Of a DNA stretch of 64,000 bases, positions 42,540 through 52,119 are shown piece after piece. The stretch spans positions 558,001-622,000 of the forward strand of contig NZ_CP080506.1 in assembly GCF_020342455.1 (NCBI RefSeq), in the 5' to 3' direction. Position 1 is the first letter of the stretch. The number at the start of each line of letters is the position of its first letter. The stretch comes from Profftia sp020342455 (GTDB lineage Bacteria; Pseudomonadota; Gammaproteobacteria; Enterobacterales; Enterobacteriaceae). A model generated the notes under the pieces. That model saw nothing but the letters and a program-made list of their open reading frames with translations, was not told where the DNA came from and did no database searches. The position numbers and the translations under genes are program-made.

Positions 42540-43190
42540 ATTTAATTATGACATTTAATTTTCCTATTACTTAAGTTTGTTTTGTAAAATATATATATAA
42601 TTTTAATATTATAGTATTAGTGGTAATAAATAAATTAAATATTTATTTAATTAGTACTATCTATTATAGTTTTTTAAAAATATTACTAATATAAAATTAA
42701 AACATATTACTATAACAATAGTATATATAAATGATATTACCATAGTGTACTAAAATAATATCGTAGTAGTCAGTGGTTTATTTTTCTTTTTTAAGAATAG
42801 TGATATTAACATATAACCTTCTAAAAATTCAATTGTCTTAATTGACCAATTAGTTAAATATAAACTTAGTAATATATTTAATTTTATTACTGTAGAAAAC
42901 TATGTTATTGTACATAGCAATCTATTAGTTCACAATATATCTACTATTTACTCTATGCCTTATCTAATTTTTTGAACTTTAATTTAATTCTTATTCAGTA
43001 ATTGCAGAGTATTATTATATTAATATAATTTGTTGTGTTATTTATTCTTTGAATAATAACATGATATTTATTTCTGTATTAACCCTATATTATATATTAT
43101 GATAAGAGATCTTAATTTTAGCGAATTATATTACTGTAATATTTAAAAACATAAAGTTTATATCATCTACATGATAACCCTGTAGGAGCT
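42540..43190 (+). pseudogene. Possible relic of hflD
   Basis: hflD (213 codons) precedes purB directly in E. coli. On the plus strand about 43003-43050 reads CRVLLY, stop, YNLLCYLF, aligning without gaps with VRATLLAGIRAAVLW of HflD, near the predicted position. No second block was found, so the call depends on gene order. Confidence 0.25.
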
Positions 43191-43196
43191 TTACTG

Positions 43197-44567
43197 ATGG
43201 AATTATCTTATCTAACTGCAGTATCACCTATTGATGGTAGGTATGGAGATAAAATTACCATATTGCGTCCTATTTTTAGTGAGTATGGTTTACTAAAATT
43301 TCGTTTACAAATAGAAATACGTTGGTTACAAAAAATAGCATCCTGCAGACAAATTTGTGAAGTTCCATCTTTTAATGATGATGTTCAGTGCTTTCTAGAG
43401 AAAATAATTTTAGAATTCACAGAACAGGATGCTCAACGTATAAAAAATATTGAATATATTACTAATCATGATGTTAAGGCCGTAGAATATTTTCTAAAAG
43501 AGAAAGTAACAACAATACCTGCCTTGCACGCAGTATCTGAATTCATTCATTTTGCCTGCACTTCTGAAGATATTAATAACCTATCTTATGCTTTAATGCT
43601 AAGTACTGCTCGTAAAGATATAGTTAAACCACAGTGGCGTAAAATTATCGACTCTATAACGATTATAGCTCAAGAATATCGTCATATCCCTATGCTTTCT
43701 CGTACCCACGGACAGCCTGCAACACCATCTACTGTTGGTAAGGAGTTTGCCAATGTAGTATATCGTATGGAACGTCAATTTTCTCAATTAGAGAAGATAG
43801 AAATTCTTGGAAAAATTAACGGTGCTGTAGGTAACTATAATGCTCATTTGGTGGCTTACCCTACAATAGATTGGCATCAGTTTAGTGAAGAATTTGTTAC
43901 TTCTTTGGGTATTCATTGGAATCCTTATACGACTCAAATTGAACCTCATGATTATATATCTGAATTATTTAACTGTATAGTACGATTCAACACCATACTT
44001 CTTGACTTTAATCGTGATATTTGGGGTTATATCTCATTAAATTATTTTAAGCAAAAAACTATAAAGAGTGAAATTGGTTCATCTACTATGCCTTATAAGG
44101 TTAATCCAATAGATTTTGAGAATTCAGAGGGTAATTTAGGTTTATCAAATGCTATATTAGGACATTTATCTACTAAACTTCCTATTTCTCGTTGGCAGCG
44201 AGATCTCACTAGCTCAACAGAATTACGTAATATGGGGGTTGGTTTAGGTTATGCATTGATTGCTTATCACTCTACTCTAGCAGGTATGAGTAAATTAGAA
44301 GTAAATCAAGATTATCTTTTATATGAATTAGACTATCACTGGGAAGTACTAGCTGAACCTATTCAAACTATGATGCGTCGCTATGGTATTAAAGAACCTT
44401 ACGAAAAATTAAGAAAACTAACTCGTGGTAAACGTGTTAATGCTAAAGATATACAAACTTTTATTAATGAATTATCACTCCCTGATACTGAAAAAATAAG
44501 GCTCAAAGAAATGACTCCAGCTAATTATATTGGTGCAGCTATTACTTTAGTTGATAAGCTAAAGTAA
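43197..44567 (+). CDS. purB: Adenylosuccinate lyase
   Basis: PurB acts twice in purine synthesis, splitting fumarate from SAICAR and from adenylosuccinate. Its 456 residues equal the E. coli length. The fumarase/aspartase-family blocks are present: TSEDINNLSYA, the catalytic TRTHGQPATP-type region reading SRTHGQPATPST, and the flexible signature loop SSTMPYKVNP. The ATG follows AGGAG at the proper distance. The gene stands alone here; its upstream E. coli partner hflD seems decayed. Retention fits either de novo purine synthesis or IMP-to-AMP conversion. Confidence 0.97.
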   Translation: MELSYLTAVSPIDGRYGDKITILRPIFSEYGLLKFRLQIEIRWLQKIASCRQICEVPSFNDDVQCFLEKIILEFTEQDAQRIKNIEYITNHDVKAVEYFLKEKVTTIPALHAVSEFIHFACTSEDINNLSYALMLSTARKDIVKPQWRKIIDSITIIAQEYRHIPMLSRTHGQPATPSTVGKEFANVVYRMERQFSQLEKIEILGKINGAVGNYNAHLVAYPTIDWHQFSEEFVTSLGIHWNPYTTQIEPHDYISELFNCIVRFNTILLDFNRDIWGYISLNYFKQKTIKSEIGSSTMPYKVNPIDFENSEGNLGLSNAILGHLSTKLPISRWQRDLTSSTELRNMGVGLGYALIAYHSTLAGMSKLEVNQDYLLYELDYHWEVLAEPIQTMMRRYGIKEPYEKLRKLTRGKRVNAKDIQTFINELSLPDTEKIRLKEMTPANYIGAAITLVDKLK

Positions 44568-45580
44568 TAGAAAGTTATTTCTAATATTTTCTTAAATTAT
44601 GATATAAATAAGTATTTTTACTGTAACAAAATATATTGATTTATAAGCATTGTTAATAATATATCAAAATTTTAGTATTAAAATAACTATTAATTCAATA
44701 ATTTATGATTTAATAAATATTAATTTATTTTGATAAATTTAATTTTACTAGTTTGATATCTAGTTATATATAAATATATTTTAATATATTAGTAATATAA
44801 TTAAATAATTGCAAGAGATATAATATTTATACAAAATTATTTTATACTTTAAATAAGATTAATTTTTAAGATCTACCATTATTTTATTTTAATACAATTT
44901 AAAATACTGATATTTGATATAGTTTTAATATGTTTTAAAGAATTTTCTTACTTTCTTTTAGAATATTACATTTTATTGATATTAAGAAAAATTTTTCTTA
45001 TATGTAGTATGATACTAATCAAGTAAATTATCAGTAGATACATACAACTTCGTTGATTATGTATGCTTAGAATAATTAATTATTTTAAATATTACTTTAT
45101 TTATAAAAAAATTATTAAAATATTATGATATTTTAAGAATAATATCTTACTAATAAGTATATTACCTGTAATATATATTTTTTATGTATATTACTGCACT
45201 TATACATTTAATATAAAATAATTATATTAAATGTATTATACAGGCAATCCTCTTCAACTATACATGAGTCAATAGGTGGCTTTACTTATTTAAAGTATAA
45301 TACTCTTATTTATAAAATAAATAGTAAAATACTAATATAATGTATATTAAATACAACATATTTTAATATTTTAAAATAATGAAATTATATTAATACTCTT
45401 AATAGTACATAAAACTATTATCAGTTAAACTAATTATTTATTATTAAAGTATGAAATAATTATATACAGAGAACATCAAACATAATATATTATTTCACTT
45501 CTTCTACTGTAGTTAGTATTTAGTATAATTTAATACATGGATGTTTTATTATTTTAAGTAAAATTACATTTTACAATTAT
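44568..45580. other. Unassigned gap downstream of purB
   Basis: About 1 kb without a supported gene. A stretch near 45240-45290 has visibly higher G+C and may be a gene fossil, but I cannot identify it in any of the six frames. An imperfect hairpin lies near 45032-45062. E. coli has phoP after purB; I found no clear PhoP block. Confidence 0.35.
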
Positions 45581-46091
45581 CCTTTAAATACTTATCGGCT
45601 TAACTATCATATAGAATAAATTAAACATCATAATACTAGTGACTAAATGATAGTATTTAAAATACTACAAGTAAGTACTACAACATATCTGCTATAATTA
45701 TATATAAGAATGTATAATAATACACTGCTTTAGTTATCTTTATTTTATTAAGAAAATAAGTATATAATTTTATATGTTTTATGGTTGTCATAATCAACAT
45801 AACCGTAATAATAAGGTTGTTAAATTTTTAATGAGTTAAATCTATTTAAGATAAAAACATGGATTTAAAGTATAACTTTTATTGTTTTAACATAAAAAGT
45901 TTTATATCATCACAATACGGTTTTTTTTTATCTACACAATTAAACTATTTTCTTTTAAAGTAATTATCCTTAATAATCTAAGGTATATCAATATACCTAT
46001 ATTTCCTAACTCAAGTAAATATAATAATATATTAAAATATTTTCTAATTAAATCTTTATTAATTTATAATTAAAATAAATATTTTTTATAA
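45581..46091 (-). pseudogene. crr: Relic of crr (glucose-specific EIIA component)
   Basis: crr follows ptsI in E. coli. On the minus strand near 46013 the frame reads LS, stop, EI, then LD at the position of VPD, and KKIV, stop, about 45948 for LSGEIVNIEDVPD and EKIVG; about 45800-45815 reads YYG, then VDYDN, for HFGIDTVE, so the phosphorylated histidine itself has become Tyr. The predicted start lies about 95 bases beyond the ptsI stop and the spacing of all blocks fits the 169-codon gene. EIIA-Glc function is gone from this locus. Confidence 0.55.
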
Positions 46092-46187
46092 ATAAATATC
46101 ACAAAAGATCTTTAATGTTTTATATTAAATTTAAAATATGCATAGATAGTATCTATTTATATTAGCAGATAATTATTTTTTATAAAT

Positions 46188-47903
46188 TTATTTTTTTATA
46201 AATTTATTTATCACTGCCATTAAATCTTCTACTGTAGATTGTCTTAATGCTTCATTTGCTAATTCTTTTACATCTTTAAAATTAGCATTACGAATAATTT
46301 TTTTAATACGAGGTATAGCAATAGAACTCATACTGAACTCATCAAGTCCCATACCTAAAAGTAGTAGTGTAGCATTTTCATCACCAGCAAGTTCTCCGCA
46401 CATACCCGTCCACTTACCCTCTGCATGGGAAGCGTCTATAATCTGTTTAATGAGTGTTATTACTGAGGGAGACATAGGATTATAAAGATGAGAAATTATC
46501 TTATTTCCACGATCTACTGCTAAAGTATACTGAGTAAGATCGTTTGTTCCAATACTAAAAAAGTCAACTTCTTTTGCTAAGTGACAAGCAATAATTGCAG
46601 CTGCTGGAGTTTCAATCATAATTCCTACTTCTATTTTTTCATCAAAAACTATCTTCTCTTTGCGTAGCTGGTTTTTTAGTAGCTCTAATTCAACTTTAAG
46701 TTCACGGACTTCTTCAATAGAAATAATCATTGGAAACATAATACGTATTTTACCTAATGCAGAAGCACGCAAAATAGCTCTTAGCTGAGTATGTAAAATT
46801 TGTTTACGATCTAGACAGATGCGAATTGCACGCCATCCCAAAAATGGATTCTCTTCTTTTGGTAAATTCATATATGGTAAATCTTTATCTCCACCGATGT
46901 CCATAGTACGAACTATAATAGATTGAGAACCCATACTTTCAGTAACTGTTTTATATGCTTGAAATTGTTCTTCTTCTGTTGGAAGTGTATTGCGGTCCAT
47001 AAATAAAAATTCAGTACGATAGAGACCAATGCCTGAGGCACCATTACGTTTAGCACTAATTATATCACGTATAGTACCTATGTTGGCACATACTTCAACT
47101 TGATGTCCATCAAGCGTAATAGTTGGTAAATCTTTTAGTTTTAAAAGTTCGTTCTTTTCAGATGTAAATTTATTACATACTACTCTTAATTTTTGTACTA
47201 TTTTTTTTGTCGGGTTCACATATATCTTATTATTTACAGCATCTAGAATTAAAAAATCACCGTTTTTTACTTGTTTAGTAATATTAGAGGTACCCACTAT
47301 TGCTGGTAGTTCTAAAGAACGAGCTATGATAGAGGTATGAGATGTACGTCCACCTAGATCAGTAACGAATCCCAAAACTTTTTTTAGATTTAGTTGTGCA
47401 GTTTCTGATGGGGTTAAGTCGTTTGCAACTAAGATAATTTCTTCCTGAATAGCACTTAAATCAACGATGTGCATACCTAAGATATTCATTAAAAGACGCT
47501 TACCTATATCACGAATATCAGACGCACGTTCTTTTAGATATTCATCTTCTAATTGTTCTAGAGCTTTAGCTTGATCACTAATAATTTTATTAACTGCAAA
47601 TTCTGCAGTCATTTTATTTTCTTTAATAAGGGTTATAATGTCTTGTTCTAGTTCTTCGTCTTCTAATAACATTATATGACCTTCGAAAATTGCTGCTTTT
47701 TCTTTACCAAAAACTTCCTCAGCTTTTATTTTAATATTTTTTAGTTGCTTAGATGCCTGTTTACATCCAGCTCTAAAACGATCAATCTCTTGTTCTTCTT
47801 CACCAGGATTAATTTTTATCCGATCGATAATAATTTTATCCTCTTTTAGCAAAAGAGCTTTACCAAATACAATACCTGGCGATACTAAAATACCTGAAAT
47901 CAT
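46188..47903 (-). CDS. ptsI: PTS enzyme I (PEP-protein phosphotransferase)
   Basis: Enzyme I takes phosphate from PEP and passes it to HPr. I start at the ATG at 47903 (MISGILVSPG), 571 residues (575 in E. coli), because GAGGAA lies just upstream; an ATG four codons earlier overlaps that site. The phosphohistidine motif GGRTSHTSI (His near 189), the PEP-binding LYRTEFLFMDR, MDIGGDKDLPY and GTNDLTQYTLAVDR blocks and the catalytic cysteine in GMCGELAGD are intact. It follows ptsH by 50 bases. The downstream crr has decayed, so the phosphate must go to sugar EII proteins encoded elsewhere. Confidence 0.97.
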   Translation of the reverse strand: MISGILVSPGIVFGKALLLKEDKIIIDRIKINPGEEEQEIDRFRAGCKQASKQLKNIKIKAEEVFGKEKAAIFEGHIMLLEDEELEQDIITLIKENKMTAEFAVNKIISDQAKALEQLEDEYLKERASDIRDIGKRLLMNILGMHIVDLSAIQEEIILVANDLTPSETAQLNLKKVLGFVTDLGGRTSHTSIIARSLELPAIVGTSNITKQVKNGDFLILDAVNNKIYVNPTKKIVQKLRVVCNKFTSEKNELLKLKDLPTITLDGHQVEVCANIGTIRDIISAKRNGASGIGLYRTEFLFMDRNTLPTEEEQFQAYKTVTESMGSQSIIVRTMDIGGDKDLPYMNLPKEENPFLGWRAIRICLDRKQILHTQLRAILRASALGKIRIMFPMIISIEEVRELKVELELLKNQLRKEKIVFDEKIEVGIMIETPAAAIIACHLAKEVDFFSIGTNDLTQYTLAVDRGNKIISHLYNPMSPSVITLIKQIIDASHAEGKWTGMCGELAGDENATLLLLGMGLDEFSMSSIAIPRIKKIIRNANFKDVKELANEALRQSTVEDLMAVINKFIKK

Positions 47904-47953
47904 AATATTCCTCATTTATTTAAAATGTAACTAAAACTTACTTTACTTAATTA

Positions 47954-48211
47954 TTATTTAAGTTCTGCTATCAATTTTACTAAATATTCAACTGCCTTCT
48001 GTTCGTCTGCTCCTGTAGCGGAAATAGTAACAACAGTACCTTGAGCTAGACCTAGGGTTTGTAGTTTGAATAAGCTTTTTGCGCTTGCACTTTTAGAATT
48101 AGAAGTCAAAGTAATTTCTGAGGTAAACCCTTTTGCTTCTTTAACAAAATGAGCAGCAGGACGTGTATGCAGACCATTTGGTGCGGTAATTGTAACCTTT
48201 TGTTGGAACAT
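47954..48211 (-). CDS. ptsH: PTS phosphocarrier protein HPr
   Basis: HPr relays phosphate from Enzyme I to EIIA proteins. Its 85 residues match the E. coli length; the active histidine is His15 in PNGLHTRPA and Ser46 lies in SASAKSLFKLQT. GAGGAAA precedes the ATG. It forms an operon with ptsI and lies downstream of the cysK pseudogene, so the original cysK-ptsH-ptsI-crr order is retained with both ends dead. Confidence 0.97.
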   Translation of the reverse strand: MFQQKVTITAPNGLHTRPAAHFVKEAKGFTSEITLTSNSKSASAKSLFKLQTLGLAQGTVVTISATGADEQKAVEYLVKLIAELK

Positions 48212-48688
48212 ATTTTCCTCAATTGTTTTTTAGTTTATATTATTGTTAACTGTTAAATTAAGTCTCTAACTTTATTCTATTTAATTACTACCTATCTTAT
48301 GGAATAGTTAAGATATAAGAATTATATAAAATAATTTTAGTTTAGTTTAAATAAAGTAAAATATCACAAAATGATTCTTTAATAGAATGGTAATTCTATA
48401 TTAATATTTCTATAGAAAATAGATTACACTGACTATTTAGTAGGCCTAATGCTTTGTATTGAATGCTACATTAGATATTATTTAAAATATTAATTATCAT
48501 TACAGCAAAATAATCTTTATCTTTAAAGGATAATAATATATGATTAATATCATTTTTAATAATTTTAAGTAGTATCTTTATATATATTTAATTAGATAAT
48601 AAATAAATATTTGTAGATTAATATTTAAACTATATTATAAAATAACTCAATAAAGTTACCTTAATACACTAAGAAAATTATAATGTCA
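48212..48688. promoter_or_regulatory. Upstream region of ptsH
   Basis: These 477 bases between the ptsH start and the end of the cysK pseudogene must hold the pts promoter. The length resembles the E. coli cysK-ptsH spacer. I cannot point to a specific promoter or a CRP site. Confidence 0.3.
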
Positions 48689-49650
48689 TTATTGTAATGC
48701 CTTATTGAGTGAATAAATCTACAAATAAAGCAATATTGTTAAATAACATTTACCAGAAGAAGATGTAGTACCTGAGTATTTTTATTAGTAAATTTTAGTT
48801 CTTTAGATATTTTTTATTACTACATTAAATATAATTTAAGGTACGATCTCTAGCAGAGATGTATTTTTTATTAAAACCCATTTCATATAAATATTTTTAT
48901 TATTGCCAATCAATTAATTATATATAATTAATTAAATTTAAATTGGAGATTATCACTGATAAAACCCAAGACAACACCTTGGATTTTATTTGGTCCTAGT
49001 CAAATAGTTTTACTAGCTATAGTATGAATGATAACTGTTGATTCTTCTGGTTTAATAGCTATTGCGATAACTTGGTTTTTGATGTTTTAGAGTGTTGAGT
49101 ATTAGTTAGTACTCCGTCTATACAAATTCTAGAAACTCATACGATAAAGTTTGTCAAAAGTATCTTCCTATATTTTTGTACGGTTGTTTTTATAAATATC
49201 AGGGTTGAAAGGATTACTAGATTATTTTAATGAGAAAAAATTACTCTTTAAGGTAGCTATTTCTTTATCTTTTAAGATCTAGATATTTCATAATTTTTAA
49301 TGACTTTATTGAGCATTAAATCTGCACCTAACATTTTGATTGATTAATAACATTCTAGACTTAATAGTATTAATAATTATTAATATTAGCTTATAACTAC
49401 GTGAATTAGCTATCAAATATAAAGGACATACTAGTATTTCTAATAGTTATTTTAATTAGTTTAATACCTGATTTAAGGATATTTTGTTTATCAAAATTCC
49501 AGATCGTATTAGCACTGATTCTATCTTTAATACTAAAATTGGACTACAAAATTCTATATTTAATAAAATATAATTATTTACTATATGATTTAGATGACTG
49601 AGCAGATAATGGCCTATTATTAAGTAATTATCCTAAAAAATTTTCATCAT
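48689..49650 (-). pseudogene. cysK: Full-length cysK pseudogene (cysteine synthase A)
   Basis: The minus strand carries the whole gene from ATG to stop, 962 bases against 972 in E. coli, in the expected place upstream of ptsH. AAAGGA precedes the ATG at 49650. It reads MMKIF, stop, DNYLIIGH (E. coli MSKIFEDNSLTIGH), SIKDRISANTIWN, KMLGADLML, SSNPFNPDIYKNNR, IAIKPEES, LGPNKIQGVVLGFI (E. coli PGPHKIQGIGAGFIP), FTNKN, and near the end TSSSGKCYL and, after a stop, IYSLNKALQ (E. coli FTEKELQQ). There are at least eight in-frame stops and several frameshifts, the first stop at codon 6. CysK makes cysteine from O-acetylserine and sulfide. Confidence 0.93.
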
Positions 49651-50600
49651 AATAAGTCCTTTACCATATGAAATACATACTTAATTTTTGTATTACACTC
49701 TATTGTTTCTCTTAAAGAAGTAAATACATTATATTTAGTTGTGTTAATAATTAATAGAACTTTTCTTAAAAAGAAGTATATAATATATATTATTATTCAT
49801 ACAGTGAATATTGCTTTTAGGGGAAATATTAAATCATGTTACTGCATAAAAGACGTGCTTTATGGTAGTTATAAATCTTTTATTCTTTGTATAACTTTAT
49901 ATTAATAATTGTAACTGTATTAAAAAATTTATAGTAAAACTTTATAAGGATAACAATAATTCCAAAGAACTAATATTTACTTAAATTCTAGTATCATGAA
50001 TAGTAATTATTTATAATTATCATTATGTAGTTATATATAGTAAATATTTTTTAATAAATTGCAATTAAATATTATTAATCAGCATAATTAAAATAGGTAA
50101 TATTTTTATTATAGAATATATACTATAAATTAGTAGGATAATTTTAAGTAAAAACTAGAGAATAATTTTAATTGTCTTAAGTTATAAAAACTTATAAATT
50201 TTGATAATTAAGCAAATTACTTTTAATAATATTAGCATCCTACATAGATTACTAAGATCTATTTTTTATTTATTACTAATCTTTTATGTGAAATTTTAAC
50301 TAAAGTATTATAAAATACTTTTATAACATAGCAAACATCCTATCTATCTAGATAATCAATTTATTATTTATATAATCTATCATAATTACTATAATGACAA
50401 GTTTGTTTTTAGATAAAAAACTTTTATTTACGTATAAGTAATATTTAATATATTGATTAATTTTAATATATAATTTTATAGTAATTTGATTATAGATAGC
50501 TTATCTGATTTTTTTTATAGATATAAATAAGCTTAATTTCATAATATTTAGTTTTTATAAAATGATAAGCATATACTTACTCTCGTAAATATATATTTAA
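49651..50600 (-). pseudogene. Possible relic of cysZ (sulfate transporter)
   Basis: cysZ precedes cysK and is divergent from zipA in E. coli, so it should lie here. On the minus strand near 49830-49865 P, A, then CSNM resembles PVAVCGATAM of CysZ. That is the only trace I see, and the region is otherwise unreadable. Confidence 0.22.
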
Positions 50601-51122
50601 TAATATGACGTATTATAGTAATAATATTCATAGATGGTCTATTTTAGACGTATGTTTTAAAAATGATTATAAAACTACGAATAGTCATTTTAATAAAAAT
50701 TCTATTTGATTGATTCTATTCTTAAATAAAGTTATTAAATAATTATATAAATAATAGTATATATCACACTATTATATCTGATTTAAAAAATCATCTACTA
50801 CATCTTATTTTATAAAAAGAATAAAAATTAATGAATTTTAATATAATAACTAAGTATTTAATGCTAAGTTATTAGTAATTAATTTACTTGCAGTAAATAA
50901 TATAATACATTAATTTCTTTAATTATGTCTTATATTGTAATAGAAAAATAATTTTTATAACTATTTTATCTATATATTTTGCTAATCAACAGAAAAGTAA
51001 TAAATAAACTTTTATTGTATATCTTAGTATATTTAATAGTTGTACTCACTATATAAGTGGAGCTATTGAGTGAAGAGTTTGCCATTATGTATGGTAGTGG
51101 TATTCAAACAACAGAGATTACC
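50601..51122. other. Gap upstream of zipA
   Basis: A+T-rich spacer with no recognised element. An open frame extends upstream of the zipA start as far as a GTG at 51057 but matches no known protein and probably is 5' untranslated region. Confidence 0.4.
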
Positions 51123-52043
51123 ATGATGCATGATTTGCTTCTAATATTCATTGTTGTTAGTTTTGGTACGATTATAGCTTTGTTATTACATAGATCTTGG
51201 ATTAGTCGTAAAAATATTAATTGGTCTTTTCGTACTCTACTCAAGACAAGAATAAAAAAATCTTATGATACACATTTACTAGTGAAAAGAGATAAAAATG
51301 TAGATAAATTTCTGAGTCAGAATCCTTGTCATGCCAAACAAAAATCTATAAAAACTATATTCAACCAGTTTAGTATTTTTCAACATGAGAATTCGAAAAA
51401 TTTAAATAAGCTGCATACGCCTCTCAACCATATTGTACAATTTAGGGAAAATTTAGAAGCACAACAAGTATTTAGCTATCCGATAGTAGCAAAGAATAAT
51501 TTGCTGCATGAGAACTATAAAGATAATCATATTAATCTAAATTATGAACTATTAAATAATTCAAAATCACTGGAGAATTCTACTAATTCTAGGAAGAATA
51601 ATATTATTCAGCCAAGAAAAATAATGGAAATAATTCTAGTCTTGCATGTTGCTGCAAGTTACGGTAGCGTAATAAGAGGTGAGGTATTACTGCAAAGTAT
51701 ATTACAATATGGTTTTCAGTTTGGCGCTATGAATATTTTTCATCGTCATCTAAATCCTATGGGTAGTGGTCCAGTTTTGTTTAGTATTGTAAATATGATT
51801 AAACCAGGTAAATTCAAACTTGAAAATATGTCTTATTTTAGTACTCCTGGTATCTCTTTATTTATGAAAGTACCTTCATATGGTGACGCTAATCAAAATT
51901 TAAAGCTAATGCTTCAATCAGCTAAGCGTATAGCTGAAGATGTTGGTGGTGTGGTATTAGACGATGAGCGCCGAATGATGACTCTACAAAAATTAGAAAT
52001 TTATCAAATGCATATACTTGAAATTTTAAATACTAAAAAATAA
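51123..52043 (+). CDS. zipA: Cell division protein ZipA
   Basis: ZipA anchors FtsZ to the inner membrane at the division site. I start at the ATG at 51123, giving MMHDLLLIFIV, which aligns with the E. coli start MMQDLRLI, and 306 residues. An N-terminal membrane segment (about 4-24) is followed by a basic region, a long linker and the C-terminal FtsZ-binding domain (about 170-300) with FHRHLNPMGSGPVLFS and GGVVLDDERRMMT. The linker is rich in Lys, Asn and Ser instead of the Pro and Gln of E. coli. It is followed by ligA after 76 bases, as in E. coli. Confidence 0.94.
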   Translation: MMHDLLLIFIVVSFGTIIALLLHRSWISRKNINWSFRTLLKTRIKKSYDTHLLVKRDKNVDKFLSQNPCHAKQKSIKTIFNQFSIFQHENSKNLNKLHTPLNHIVQFRENLEAQQVFSYPIVAKNNLLHENYKDNHINLNYELLNNSKSLENSTNSRKNNIIQPRKIMEIILVLHVAASYGSVIRGEVLLQSILQYGFQFGAMNIFHRHLNPMGSGPVLFSIVNMIKPGKFKLENMSYFSTPGISLFMKVPSYGDANQNLKLMLQSAKRIAEDVGGVVLDDERRMMTLQKLEIYQMHILEILNTKK

Positions 52044-52119
52044 TAGGATAACTATCTAATACAATTAAATATATTCTATATATTAAAGTTTTTATTTTTA
52101 ATCAAATTATTAATAAATT

